The notes: generated by a model from the letters alone, not told the origin. Counted from the first letter of the stretch, positions 23,701-35,878 are shown. The stretch: DNA of 64,000 nt from Halichondria panicea (GCF_963675165.1 NC_087392.1:5083942-5147941), one strand, 5' to 3'. Numbers and translations: made by a program.

Positions 23701-26700
23701 TAGTTGGGACTTTGCACACGACGATAATGACCCCACGCCTACCAAATACTATGGTGATGAGCCAGACAGACATGGAACCAGCTGTGGAGGAGAGATTGCC
23801 ATGGCAAAAGATAACAATCAGTGTGGAGTGGGGGTGGCCTATAACTCCAATCTTGGCTGTAAGTATTGTACCCCAGAGGAGGTACGACATCCGCGTGTCC
23901 TAAAGACCCACATTCCTTATTATATCCGGGTCAAAGTTCAATAGCACATCAACTGAAGTGATGCTCATAGCAACTCCAGGCATCCCCTGAAGATTTTGAA
24001 ACTGAAACGATGGTTGATTAAGCTAATTTAGCTATAACCTAGATCAAACAGTGCACGAATCACACTCTTGGCAGCTAAAAATAGCGCAGTGCTTGTGTTT
24101 GGCAGGTATACCGGTAACACGCAATTGAACTTTGACCTAAGGAATGTGAGTCTAAAACACTTCCTTTAACACGCGGATGTCGTACCTCCTCTGATTGTAC
24201 CTATTCTTAAAATTGATATATATGATCATACAACTGTCCCTGAATTTGACTACATAATTATAGAGTCAGGAGTACATTAAGAACTATACTCCTGATACAG
24301 TGTTGATGATTGTACACGTGCTAGACGAGGTGTACACTAAAGGATATCTAAGAGCAGCTGTATAGACATGCATGCATGAGTAACTTTAAATGAAGGTTAC
24401 TGAAAGTTGTTGTTTTTGTTTTTACGTTAAATACAGTACATAATTATGATTATTTACCCGTGGCGCAATACTTTAGTAGTTGGTAAGTTTGTCTGTCTTT
24501 CGTTCTGTGTAATCTACTCACCTGAATGTGATAGCACTGTGCTTATACCATGGATAGCCTCAACACAACACAGTAGTAGTTTTAAACGTGGCAGATTTTG
24601 ATGGTTAAAAAACTTCGATTAAAAGCGAGCAAAAGCTAAGAAGCTTGAACCTGCATGTTGGCCTAGATGTACACGTGGCTTTGACTCGAGGCTGCTACAC
24701 TAAACCCCAAATTAAGGCCAATTTATAGGGTTTGCACTTCAGTGCTCTATTGTAACAATTTTTACTGTGGTTTTGACTCGAGGCTGCTACACTAAACCCC
24801 AAATTAACACCAATTTAGGGTTTGCACTTCAGTGCTCTATTGTAACTATTTTTTACTGTGGTCCAATGAGCAACCCCGGCCTCCCACAGAAGTCATGCTG
24901 ATTGCATAAGACAATATATACTACACAGGGGCAGATCCAGGGGTGATTTTGAGGGGCTGAAGCCCCCCCTTTTGAAAAACTACCATGTGTTGTAGTCTGA
25001 CTCTACAACAATTTTGCCACCAATTATGCATCTGTAGACTCACTTGAAATCACTTGAGAGATGCTAGACAACAGCTACTAGGAGTATAAAGGATCTAGGG
25101 TAGCTAGCTGGACGTACCTAGCTAGCTAGCTAGCTGTACGTACGTACGTACATCTGATCAGTACAGTATCACCATAGTATTAAAAGTAAGTGCAGAGGTC
25201 AACGTATTCTACTCATTAATATGAAAGTTCAAAGGTCAAATCTTGCAAAAAAAATCGCCTCTGGCGAGGCTGCCCTCTTACAGGGCTTCGCCCCTTTCTA
25301 GCTAGCCCCCCCTTTTGTTTTTCCTGGATCCGCCCCTGCTACATGCACATAATTTGTATGCTTCACAATTAATTGGTCTTATATACACAGGTCTCAAGGT
25401 TGACCTTGCTAGCGTGACAGACTCCATTGAAGCAAGTTCTCTTGGCTATAAAAACAACTACATCCAAGTTTACAGCAACAGTTGGGGACCAAGTGACAAG
25501 GGTTTCGTGGTAGAAAAACCAGGAATACTGCTTGAAAATGCGTTAAAAAATGCAGTCAAAAAGGTAATTTATTTAGCACTCACACACCAAATAATGTATA
25601 TAGTGTCTGACTCTGTCTATAGGGTCGTGATGGGAAGGGCTCCATTTTCGTGTGGGCTGCTGGGAATGGTGGATGGAACTATGATTCTTGTGCTGCTGAT
25701 GGCTATTCTTCCAGCATCTACACTATTGCAGTAGGGTCAGCAGATCAAACTGCTGGTCAAGCAAGCTATGATGAACAGTGTGCTGGAAAGATGGCCGTCA
25801 CTTATTCATTCAACTCAAGAACATTCTCAGACGATGGCTCTTATGACCCTTTCGACCAAATTGTGAGTAATAATGATATCATAGACTATATAAGTGCATA
25901 ACTGTACCATATAACTATGCAGTACACCACGACTCTGAATGGGGAATGTACAGACGACTTTACTGGCACTAGTGCTTCTGCACCTCTAGTATCAGGAGTC
26001 ATCACTCTGGCACTACAGGCAAAGTGTGTTACCTTACTACTCTTTTGCATGCATGCATGGAAGAAAATACGGCTATGGCAATAATTGGTTTGATATAGAG
26101 TAGTTTGAAAACACACATGCACATGCTACATATTTATCATGCTCTATAGTGGCTTCAAATGCATGATTTTGTATAGCCATGAACTGACGTGGAGAGATGT
26201 GCAGTATTTGCTAGTTTACACATCCAACACTGACCCTCTCACTGATGGGGAATGGACAGTGAATGGAGCAGGGCGTAAAATCAGTCTCAAGTTTGGCTTT
26301 GGAGCTATTGACGCTGAAGCATTTGTAACTCGAGCCAGAAATTGGACTACTGTTCCTCCACAGATTTCCCAGACCTTGACAAGCCACCAAACCTACGGGT
26401 AAGCCTATACGTACCTATAGTATGCCAGGGGGCTGATAAGTGTGCCGCAAGCAATAATTATACTCACTGTTTTATGCACTTTCACATTTAGAAGTGCTCG
26501 CTTTGGACAACCTCTTACAATGCAATTTACAGTATCGAACACGACTTCAGGCGTTCACTTCCTGGAGCACGTGGTTTTGACAGCTTCATTAAGAATAGAA
26601 TATGTACGAAGATACACAATCACGGACTATTATGCGTTCATTAAGTATGAAGCCATAGATGAAGCTTCGGTGAAACGCTGGTTACTAGACCCTCATCCTC

Positions 26701-27386
26701 GCAGGGGGGACATCATGATTGAACTCACTTCACCACAGGGAACAACTTCAACTCTTCTTCCATACAGAAATTATGATTTTGTCAATTCTGATGATGAAGG
26801 ATATGCTTACTACCTTTGGCCCTTCATGTCTGTTCACTATTGGGGGGAGAATCCGGTCGGAACCTGGACAATGACTGTTACGTTCAAGTCTTCCAGTGGT
26901 TATGTTAGTGTATCAAATATGGACCTTGCACTTTATGGTACGTCCACTACACCTCAAGCTGTAGCAAATATTCCGATGGTGTGTGACGAAGCATGTGCTA
27001 GAGGTTGCTATGGAGATGGTCCCAATGCGTGCGATGTGTGCAAAGATTTTCGTATTGTATCTACGCTGGAATGTGTCACTACTTGCCCAAATAATACATA
27101 TGTATACAAGGGATCGTACTGCAATGGTACCAAAACATTATTACCTTTTGTTGCTATTACTAATAGTACTTCTAAAAACATAACGGTATCGGCATCAAAT
27201 TCTTTAGTAAATGTTGCTATTGCTGTTGGTACTTCAATGGGGCTGGTCGGACTTCTTGTCCTAGTGTGTATAGTGGTCACATGCATTGCGGTATACCTGT
27301 GGATAAAGAAGAAGAATGAACGGGGAAATCGACTAAGATATCATGTGCTTCAGTCGGAGGATGACACTTCATCTGTTCCTGTATAA
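20771..27386 (+). CDS. Furin/kexin-type proprotein convertase PC2 (11 exons)
   Basis: Exons: 20771-20995, 22107-22229, 22336-22428, 22680-22788, 23460-23497, 23690-23858, 25391-25563, 25623-25862, 25923-26023, 26177-26398, 26492-27386; 795 residues, all phases consistent and no stop. Same domain order as PC1. Catalytic motifs: [40 protein letters not shown]. Prodomain site ARKRFKK. P domain PRRGD, Cys-rich [11 protein letters not shown], membrane segment [15 protein letters not shown], tail [14 protein letters not shown] ending SSVPV. The acidic patch (DGYSSS, SWGPSDKG) keeps the S1-pocket aspartates known from furin, so cleavage after basic residues is expected. The stalk after the Cys-rich module is 19 residues shorter than in PC1. 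Intron 6 holds two mobile elements. Confidence 0.88.
23875..24192. mobile_element. Inverted-repeat element in PC2 intron 6
   Basis: The left end AGAGGAGGTACGACATCCGC is mirrored by GCGGATGTCGTACCTCCTCT at the right. The inner arm ACCCACATTCC pairs imperfectly with GGAATGTGAGT. About 318 bp, non-coding. The termini resemble the GAGGAGGTACGACAGGC family but the interior differs. Confidence 0.7.
24672..24856 (+). repeat. Two tandem copies of a roughly 92-bp unit
   Basis: GGCTTTGACTCGAGGCTGC...CCCCAAATTAA...GGGTTTGCACTTCAGTGCTC, then repeated from about 24770. PC3 and PC4 introns hold a single, more divergent unit, so the doubling is specific to PC2. Confidence 0.6.
24926..25340. mobile_element. 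MITE with CAGGGGCAGATCCAGG ends in PC2 intron 6
   Basis: Terminal inverted repeat CAGGGGCAGATCCAGGGG against CCTGGATCCGCCCCTG. The inner GAAGCCCCCCCTTTT pairs with AGCCCCCCCTTTTG, here in direct sense. About 415 bp, non-coding, absent from the paralogous introns. Confidence 0.7.
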
Positions 27387-27592
27387 GATTGGACTAAACA
27401 TTTTACAGACTTTATACGCGTATTTTTAAAGAACTAATTAATGTATAATCCTTCCATGTATATAATTTAGAGTACCCAAATTCAAGATAGATATGTGATT
27501 TCGTGGCTGATTTTAAAAAAACATGTTGAAAAAAAAAATTAATGGTCAAAATAAAGTACAAAGCATAAAAATGGATTTATACATGCACCCTC

Positions 27593-27666
27593 GAGGAGAG
27601 ATTGCCATGGCAAAAGATAACAATCAGTGTGGAGTGGGGGTAGCCTATATAACTCTAATCTTGGCT
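27593..27666 (+). pseudogene. PC relic: 3' part of exon 6 downstream of PC2
   Basis: GAGGAGAGATTGCCATGGC through AATCTTGGCT and the donor GTAAGT match PC exon 6 after the catalytic His codon. A TA insertion (CCTATATAAC for CCTATAAC) shifts the frame. The relic at 43161-43234 has the same left breakpoint and the same insertion, so both descend from one broken copy. Confidence 0.75.
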
Positions 27667-28910
27667 GTAAGTATTGTACTCATCCTTAAAATTGATACAA
27701 CTGTCCCTAAATTTGTCTTATCTGGAAATGGATCCAGCGAAAGAAAGTCTGTGATCTTCTTTAGTGTAGAAACAGGTTGCAGTGCCATTTTTTCAGTTTT
27801 TATTGTTCTTTTGGCCAAAATTGCATCCACTTCTGAATGTGTATGTGGTAAACTCCACTGCCCAGCCACATACTTAATTGTTTAAAGTCAGTCCGAACTT
27901 TATTGACACACTCATAGATTGAATTGTTCCTAACGCATTGTTGAAACTCGTTTACAGCTTTTTGAATGTGTTTTTCAAAATAAAGTGCAGGATCCTGTTT
28001 TTTATCAATAGGCCACTCACGATTCATGAAAAGATGATGTGAATATGCTCTAGGAACAGGATCTCGCATTAGCACAATAATCTTTGCTTGGGGTAGTACC
28101 CTGGATATCACTGCTGGAAAAGCACAATAGTCCTCGTGATTAATATGAAAGCCTGAATCATGGAGATTGACCATCATTGCCTGTGAAGCATCGTACGTTA
28201 CGAGAGAACCGCCAACTTTTCTCCCACTAATCTCTGAGGATGGATACAGGAAAGTTGATAGATATCTTGCAGCAATGACATGCATATACTTCTTGCTAGC
28301 CGGTGGGGAAACTGGTAGCTTGTGCCACCATTGAGGCTCTTTGATGTCCGGCTTTATTATCTGAGGATGCTGGGACAGTGTTGAATGAAGGGTTGTCGTT
28401 CCACTCTTTGGTATACAAGGCAATAAAAAATAAGGTAGACACTGGAGTGTTTGATTTCCTTGTGTTGGAGTCTCAAAGAGCTCCTTATATGTAGCCATGG
28501 TATATCAGATTGAGAAATAGTACCATTTTTGTTTTTGTAAGCTGGTAACTTTTCTTTAGAAACTTAAAAACTGTGTCACTTATTGTAACATTAGAGTACT
28601 CTTGTAGTCGGAGAGGTAGTCTTTTGGTACAATCTCCCAAAATGTTTCCAAGAAAAGAGCAGCCTTTTTAGCGATACTTGTAATGTTGTGTTTATTTTGC
28701 TCCAGTACATTTGGTGACACTCCCATTGCGAAACTGCATCTCTTCATGTCTTCAGAAATGGTCTCCTCGAGTGATACTTTTACGAGAGGTTGGACATTAG
28801 GAATTATTGTAGTTGTGAGATTCGAGTGAAGATAAACATGATCTTTGTCACAAACAGTGCAATAATACTGTTCTCTCGTTTCTTTAATACGAATGTGGTC
28901 TTATCAAGCT
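27645..28910 (-). pseudogene. CHST15-like carbohydrate sulfotransferase, frameshifted
   Basis: An open frame of 232 residues (28498 to 27800) holds the PAPS-binding loop PKSGTTTLHSTL and the 3'-phosphate motif VLMRDPVPRAYSHH, plus CLPYFLLP before and GVYHIHIQKWMQFWPKEQ after. This order is that of the GalNAc-4-sulfate 6-O-sulfotransferase type, which sulfates glycosaminoglycans in the Golgi. At the end, KEQ meets a stop, and the expected continuation (KTEKMALQP, TLKKITDFLSLD) lies one base out of frame (27690-27820): a one-base lesion. The C-terminus then runs into PC relic sequence. Upstream, 28563-28900 codes in the minus sense for YYCTVCDKDHVYLHSNL...FLETFWEIVPKDYLSDYK, a likely N-terminal part separated by an unresolved intron or lesion. 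Gene order suggests it inserted into the PC relic. Confidence 0.72.
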
Positions 28911-28919
28911 TATAAAAAC

Positions 28920-29540
28920 ACAACCTGTAATAGTAGCCACTGATGCAGCTAAGGCCAGGAATAACTTTATATACCTCGTCATTTAAGATCGATGTGTAGA
29001 TCTACTTAGATGCTAGCTTGTCACAAATGGTGCAATAATCTAGTATTGAATAGATGCATGTGATTAACTGGTATATACCTGCATTAGTGCATGGTATTCA
29101 AGTGTTTGTTATGCATGCACAAACTAATTGTATTATAACAGTTCTTATTGCTTCTACCATAACCACAAGTACATGATCTAAAGCCAAATTTGGGGTCTTA
29201 GTGTACAACTTGTCGATTATTTGGGCGTGGCCCGACTTTCCATTAAGAAAGGAGGTCAGATAATGTCAGGATTTGTCTTGCTGCTGCTTAATATCCATCC
29301 CAACCCACTATAACTGTTTATTGCATTTTTATTGCATCATACACATTGCATTCTTGTGGTTCCTTTACTGCTATATACTGCCATCGCCACCGCCACATCA
29401 CCACCCAGGGCCGGGTCATAACTCAGTGACACTAGAAAGGTAGTAGCATAGTTACTCTGATCATGAGCAATGAGCCAGAAACTAAGATTTAGTCACACAC
29501 TTCCAGTTGTTGCTGCACTTCCCTTTGTTTCTTTGACTCC
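28920..29540. other. Non-coding stretch, no gene recognised
   Basis: AT-rich sequence with no supported ORF, splice-consistent exon or inverted repeat that I could recognise. It contains a short sequence (CACAAATGGTGCAAT) also seen near 1218 at the left. Confidence 0.4.
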
Positions 29541-29550
29541 TGTCCTAATG

Positions 29551-29641
29551 TAGCCTCGATCCCAGGCCGAGTTTTCGCTTTTATAACGGTTAGGTTTGCT
29601 TACCGTTATAAAAGCGAAAACTCGGCCTGGGATCGAGGCTA
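29551..29641. repeat. Long perfect hairpin, 40-base arms
   Basis: The arm TAGCCTCGATCCCAGGCCGA...TAACGGT (29551-29590) is exactly mirrored at 29602-29641 with an 11-base loop (TAGGTTTGCTT). Probably a young MITE, since both arms are free of mismatches. Confidence 0.85.
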
Positions 29642-29659
29642 GCCTAACTCTTTCCTTGG

Positions 29660-30520
29660 CAATCTGTTGTAGAAATTACAACAATGGGTAACGAATCGTT
29701 ATGATGAATTAGATGAAGTTGTATGTGAGCTCCTCCCTGACAAACAAACTGTAGTCTAGGTAACGGCCTTATCAGTCAAGTAGGCTAAAAATCTGTGTCC
29801 TTTGATGTAAGCTTTGATGTCTCTTTGTGCATATGTAGTTATAAAAAAAAAAATGAAACCTTTGACTAGCTAGGAAGAGTAGCAGCAGTAGTAGTAGGAA
29901 GAGTAGCAGTAGTAGTAGTAGCAGTGCAAGCAGGACTAGACTAGATTAAAAAGTTGGTGGAAAGAATAACTGACCGTTTGGACGTCACCTGGCTGCCAGA
30001 CTTTCATCTGGACTCTTCCCCCTGAGTAGCTGGCCTTTCTCTAAGCCACAAAACTGAGCAAGAAGCTGAAGAAGCAGCTAGACAGAGACCTGTACCTAGC
30101 CTTGAGAATTGGGAGGCGTGGCTCAACTAGTTAGCCCAGCCCAGAGGAATTGTTACCGTGGGTACTGAACAACCGTAGAAGTAGGGCTACCCCTGGCTTT
30201 ACTGAATTAACTAGCTGTGTCTGCTGTCTAGTTGGACCAGATTTAGCTAGATAATGAGGTAGAGAATAGTTGAGCGGTGCTGTGTGTAGCTTGAACTGTA
30301 CTGGCTGGCAAGAATCTAGTAAGCACCCTATGCACTGATAACTTGTCAGAATGGAGGGTATGTTCTAGGGATCTGGACAGCTGTACATCCAAAGGAGCCA
30401 GGGAGTGCCAATCATCTTCTCCCAGTCTCTGACACACTAAACAAAAGGAGCTAGAACTGGGAGTCCCAGCTAGAATTGCTAGCCGGATCTAGACTAATAG
30501 AATGACATGGAGGCGTGGTG
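29660..30520. other. Non-coding stretch with GTAGCAG microsatellite
   Basis: No gene recognised. 29872-29930 is a short AGTAGTAGGAAGAGTAGCAG-type tandem tract. The remainder has only short ORFs without family resemblance. Confidence 0.4.
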
Positions 30521-30521
30521 A

Positions 30522-31867
30522 GGCCGGTGTCATAAAATTTTGGGCCCCCCCCATGTTTAGGCCCCCCCGGGCCTAGAATTTTAAAATTTTGGGCCCCCCG
30601 GGCCTAGAATGTTAACATTTTAGGCCCCCCAGGGGGTCCAATCTGTTAAAATTCTAGGCCTCCCACTGTGAGATTAGGCCCCCCTCTTTTCTGCACGATA
30701 GAACCATAGATAAACGAACAGAAATCTTTATCTATGATAGAACGAAGTCAAAGAATTATGGTAAGGTTAGCTCTATTAGTTACAAAGCATCAAAGAGACT
30801 GCATGCATGCAAAGACTCTGTATCAAAGTAGCAAAATTGTTTGCATTATTATTCTATCATGGAATTCAAAGTGAAGGAAGATTTACCTTTCAAGTTACTC
30901 TAGCCTCGAGTTACTCATACCTATAAGAGCTTTGATGCAGCTCTGCAATGTTGGATCTGCCTGTAAGACAATCGATGTTGTGCATAGCTATCGCCATATT
31001 TGTAACTTTTTTGTGCTTACTTTCTCAGCCAAATTTCAAGACAAAACATGGCGGCGTTATCCCCAAGCGGCTGGTCGCCAAAGGAGGCAAAATTTTGTGA
31101 ATTCACAATAATTATAAAGTATAAAGCACACAATTTTCAGTGCAAAGACAACAATACATATCTTCCTCCATGTTTTCCTACATAGAAAATGTAAATTGTT
31201 GTGGGGATGCTCCAATAGCATCACTGGCTCAGCTCTCAAGTAATGTGGAATCATAGATATAGAAGTCAAGAGAGAAACTGTTGTATCTATAGTGGAATCA
31301 CAGTACATGTACATGCAAACAAGTGAGCCCGCCCACTTATTACAAGGGCGCTTCTCTCATATGCCCTTGCTATATAAACTAAGTTTCTTGTGTAAAGCTG
31401 TTTTTGTTCATTGTTTGAAGATTATAGCATGCAGTAGTGTCAGGCTTGATAAGCCTTTTGGAGCTTAGTAACCCAGCTCAGAAGCAGCAACCTTAAAATC
31501 CGGGATATCTGAGGTGAATAGCAGTTTCCTTTCGGGACAAGGGTAATCTTGGACAGTCCTGACAAATTCGGGACAGTTGGCACCTATGTGCTTCGTGCTG
31601 CATATGACATGGTGCAGTGTGATGGCTGTGAGACCAGTGGTACTACTGTACATGCATGAAATGTGTGTGTGTGAGGAGAGCTGAATTCAGTAACTGGCAC
31701 TGCATGCATAGACTGTGAAGACTATAGAAGACTGTATTGGTGTATTTTGAGAATGCACTGTCACATAATGTTACCGCTGTTGCGCTGTTAATGGGGGGCC
31801 TAAAATGTTAAAATTCTAGGCCCGGGGGGGGCCCAATCTCATGGGGGGCCTAAAATTTTATGACACC
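30522..31867. mobile_element. Foldback element with GCCGGTGTCATAAAATTTT ends
   Basis: The left end CCGGTGTCATAAAATTTTGG followed by GGCCCCCC tracts is mirrored by CCTAAAATTTTATGACACCGG at the right. Several internal GGGCCTAGAAT and ATTCTAGGCC repeats form multi-part arms. The 1.1-kb centre holds no recognisable protein domain. About 1.35 kb, probably non-autonomous. Confidence 0.7.
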
Positions 31868-32130
31868 GGATCCACACTAATTGATCGACCTAAAGACGCT
31901 CCTGTTCCAGATTTCACGAATGGCAAGGAAAGGGCTAATGTAGCAGTTATAGTAATGATCGTTCTAAACTATTACCAGTATATGATTCATAGACTAACAT
32001 TTACAACTCAGGAGACGTAATACAAGAGAGATAAACGCTCAATAATGCAAGAATGAGCATTTACTGTAGGAATTGGAGGTTAAAAAGAAAATTAGAAGAC
32101 TAATTAACAATCGTGACCAACCTCCTCTAA

Positions 32131-32256
32131 ACAGAGGAGGGGTACGACAGGTACGTGCAGTGCACTAATTATCCGCCCACGCTGTGTGTTATTGCTGAGT
32201 GTAATCAGAGGCTAATTGTTTGAGCTGTACTGCGCCTGTCGTACTTTCCCTGCATG
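32131..32256. mobile_element. Foldback MITE, GAGGAGGTACGACAGGC family
   Basis: GAGGAGGGGTACGACAGGTA at the left; GAGCTGTACTGCGCCTGTCG at the right. Same family and inner sequence (CAGAGGCTAATTG) as 20471-20617 and 47933-48062, more diverged. Confidence 0.55.
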
Positions 32257-32796
32257 TCCTCTAACTCTTAACACGGCAGCTGGCCAGTCCCTTTCTCCCC
32301 AAGAGAAAGGAATCGAGTGGTTTCCAGTTTAGGGCCCCCGCCCTAAAACGCTAGCGATTTGGGAGGTCCTATTGCACTAGCGCTCATAGTGATAGGGCCT
32401 CCTTAGAGAGGAGTCTATTCTGAGCAGTATAGAGTTAAGCCTGTGCAACAGTAATCAGGAAGGTTGAGTTGAAAATCAATACTATATAATGGTATTATAT
32501 GTTGATCAATTCAGAATCAGTATAATTATGCTTGTGTGTTTGTTCTTTTAGTGCTGCAGTAACTTAGTTATCAAATATTTTTCCTTGGTCACTGAGGAAA
32601 CATGAGTAGGGAAGCCATAATAATATGTGCAAATACCTTCGTTACAGGGTGCATGCATGGTAACACAAAGAACCGTTGTCAGCACTGCCACATACAATGA
32701 TACATTCATCACCAAGCATAAAACGTTGGCTAGATCTATATAGCTACTGACAAGAGTCCAAAATAAAAGAGAGGGCCAGAGTATCGAACGAAGACT

Positions 32797-33016
32797 TGCC
32801 TTGCCAGGGGCGTAGCCAGGGGGTGATAGGGGTGCTGTATGCAAATAAAAGATTGGACCGTGCCCAATTAGGCATACAAGTTAATTATGACGTCATTAAT
32901 AAGAGGTGTGGCTTCCAATCAACAATATTTTGGTGCGCAGCTAAAAATCGGGTGCTTTGCGCCCTCTTTCATTTATTGTATACTCCCTTCACCCAAAATC
33001 CTGGCTACGTCCCTGC
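32797..33016. mobile_element. MITE with GGGGCGTAGCCAGG ends
   Basis: Left GCCAGGGGCGTAGCCAGGGG and right CCTGGCTACGTCCCTGC form an inverted repeat around a 180-bp non-coding centre. It abuts the PC C-terminal relic that follows. Confidence 0.6.
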
Positions 33017-33046
33017 TTGCATGAGCAATATACTGCACTCAATGGG

Positions 33047-33200
33047 GTCGCTAATCGGATGCTTGTCCTAGTGTGTATAATGGTCACATGCATTGCGGTA
33101 TATAATACTTGTGTGAAAAGAAGAAGAATGAACGAGAAATTCGACTAAAATATCACGTACTTCAGTCTGAGGATGACACTTATCTGTATAATATAAATAT
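33047..33200 (+). pseudogene. PC relic: membrane segment and tail of exon 11
   Basis: Codes for LVLVCIMVTCIAVY, then, after small indels, KRRRMNE and, in another frame, the tail-like codons for YHVLQSEDD, ending with the PC 3' flank (ATTTTACAGACTCTATAC). It is the far end of the broken PC copy whose exon 6 scrap lies at 27593. About 5.4 kb of inserted or unrelated DNA separates the two. Confidence 0.7.
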
Positions 33201-33530
33201 TTTACAGACTCTATACACATATTTTAATGTACCGGTAAACCTTATGATCAAAATTCAAGCAAATTTTGCATTCCTTGTCTAATTGATGAACAAAATAATG
33301 GTCAAAAGTAAAGTACACGCACAAAAGTATAATTACACACCCCTCTGCCCCGTATATAGTGGATCGTAAGAAGAGAGAGTTAGTCTGTCCACCGCAGAGG
33401 ATTGTAGGCCTCAAGGAAACATTCTCAGTAAGATACACCCTCTTCACATAATACCCTAAGGAAAAAGAATTGCATCATGATTTGACCTCTCCAAAAAGAG
33501 TTGTGTCCTGATTTTTCTTAACAACCCCCC

Positions 33531-33607
<77 letters not shown>
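33531..33607. repeat. (CA)n microsatellite
   Basis: About 38 uninterrupted AC units. An A-rich tract (33700-33760) follows. Confidence 0.97.
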
Positions 33608-33608
<1 letters not shown>

Positions 33609-33609
33609 T

Positions 33610-34740
33610 GGTATCTAACTAATGTCTGGAGATAATTCTAAGAACCAAAATATTTTGCATTTCCCAATAGAAAACCAACTCATTCACACACACATTAGCT
33701 ATCTTATAAAAAATAATAATAATAATAAAAAATAAAAAATAAATAAAAAAAATTTGTTAACAAAAATTAATGCCGAATGACCAAAATACCAAAAAAATAT
33801 TTAGTGGTCGAAAAGTGTGGGCATGGTTTATGGCTTCTCTCAACCAGCTACCAATACAATCACAAAGAACACGACACCCCAGCCCCTGCAGTTTTACACA
33901 GTATCCACATGATAAAGAGCATCACAACAATAAAATAGCTAAAATAAAGGATCATGTGATCCCAAAAAGCACATGGAAAACTTAAAATGGCGCAGAAACA
34001 ATCAACTGTGCAGTAAGCAAACGAATATGGTGCATACCACTAGCATTCTAGAGTGTATAATTGAAGCCTAAACAGCATACTTAGTAATTGTACACATTAT
34101 TCCTCCAACAATTCTAAACCTCTATATATAACTGAGACAATAATTATTAGCTATATATAGATAGTTTTCATTTTTTGTTCTTTTACTTTTTAAGTCACAA
34201 TAGCATAACATTGTAACTAGTTACAATGATGTACTATAATGTGGCTGTTATTAAAATATGCAACTGGGAATGTGCTAGACGTGTGGGGAGAGTTGGCGCG
34301 CCTCCAAAGATCTTTAACCCACCGTTTCCGATTCAAGGTCGGACATCTAGCTACCCCCGGTTGCTATTCCAATGTGTTTAACTCTAACTACTGCTCTAAG
34401 GTGTTTAGCTATAATACGAATATTTCTTCTCAGCATTAAAAAGACACAGCATAATTAAGTTAAACTAATGTTGTTAGCGCTACATTTACAAATAACATAT
34501 GATATGTATATATTCTACGAACTGAAAATCAGCATCTTCCTGTTTGAGAAATTTGAATTTTTGAAATATAGAGTCAGCAAGGTCTCAGTGGACAGATATA
34601 CACCCAACTTTTATTTTTTATTTCAATCTCTCAAACACACACACCTCTAGACTGACCTTCAATTTGCTGCCCCCCGAGAACCAGGGTAGATCTATACATT
34701 GCGCTCTCCTTCCAACAAGAAATCAAAGTGAGTCTCAATT
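33610..34740. other. AT-rich non-coding stretch
   Basis: Only short unsupported ORFs. It ends where the flank duplicated with 5.7 kb begins (about 34744). Confidence 0.4.
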
Positions 34741-34960
34741 TATATGTAATGAACAGTGTGTGTTCTCCTACCAGCACAGCACAAAATATAACTTGATAAT
34801 GCTTCTGTACATGTACAAGCATCAGTCAGCTAGTTTAGTTCACAAAAATTGCATTGGCACATTACAATCGTTACCATGTATACGCATTGTGGTTTAGGGT
34901 AGAAATGGTAAAGTGTTTTCTACTACAGTGATTAAATCCCCTCCCCCCTCTTTTGTACAG

Positions 34961-35101
34961 GTGGTGGTTGAGGCTGCGGTGGTAGTGAGCGGCACTGACC
35001 AATGGAAGGACTTGGAGGATGACGAAGAGGAGGAGGGGCTTATCGAGGAGACGGACTCAGAAGGGGGCGCGGTCTCAAGCTCTGAATACGAGGATGACTA
35101 A
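34961..35101 (+). CDS. Possible terminal exon with acidic C-terminus (copy B)
   Basis: Same acceptor and frame as 5936-6076: VVVEAAVVVSGTDQW, an acidic stretch and SSSEYEDD-stop. It differs by a GCG for GTG codon (Ala for Val) and a silent change. No upstream exon was found, so function and reality remain uncertain. Confidence 0.35.
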   Translation: MVVEAAVVVSGTDQWKDLEDDEEEEGLIEETDSEGGAVSSSEYEDD

Positions 35102-35389
35102 ATTATCACATGTATACATACATACCAGCTATACAATTATAGATTCAATTATTCTTTGTTTGTATAATTATTTCCATTTCATGTTGCATATAAAGTGATG
35201 TCATTAAAATCATAGATAGAACAGTAAGTTTCCTTTTCAAAATGTACGTACTAGCAGGACTTATAGATATTCATGCACTCCTGATAGCACCGTGCATGCA
35301 TGGGTGCTGAAGCCTCGTCACTGACTGTATTCCAATAATCAAACAAACGATGTTTGTCCCAGTGGTATTCACGCCTAAATCGTTCCCTG

Positions 35390-35878
35390 TATGCATAATA
35401 CACTTGTCAATCTAATGCCTCACCTCCCCCATACCGGGGATAGGTGGGGATTAGACCAATCACCTGATCTAATACCCCTACCTTTGGGCATGTTATTTGG
35501 TCTAATCCCCTGGTAGCCCTAGTACAACATGGGGGTGATGTGGGGATTAGACCTGTATCACACTCTAGCGAGAAGATAAACAGATTATTTGAAGTATAAA
35601 TATTGACAGCTATACTCCTATAGAGCTAGTGAAGTCAAGAATGCAGAGATTGCTCAGGATCAATAAACTGTAAACTTTGCTCTCACTGTACTCCGGCATG
35701 TGTTGGAAGGAAGAGTGTGGCACACATCATGTGATCTTTAATTGACCTTTGACCCAATGCATGCATCAGGTGATCTGTCTAATTCCCCTAGGTAGGGGAG
35801 CAACTTCAAGTCTAATCCCCATCTAATCCCCATTTATCCCCGTAGGGGGGAGGTGGGGCATTACTTTGACGAGTGCAT
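35390..35878. mobile_element. Palindromic non-autonomous element (copy B)
   Basis: Duplicate of 6366-6845 with a few substitutions and a short insertion (TTTGGTCTAATCC near 35490). Part of the duplicated flank, not a new insertion. Confidence 0.6.

Noticed and set aside
33531..33607. CRISPR-like or regulatory tandem array
   Set aside because: Simple CA dinucleotide repeat only. No spaced direct repeats of CRISPR type were seen anywhere.
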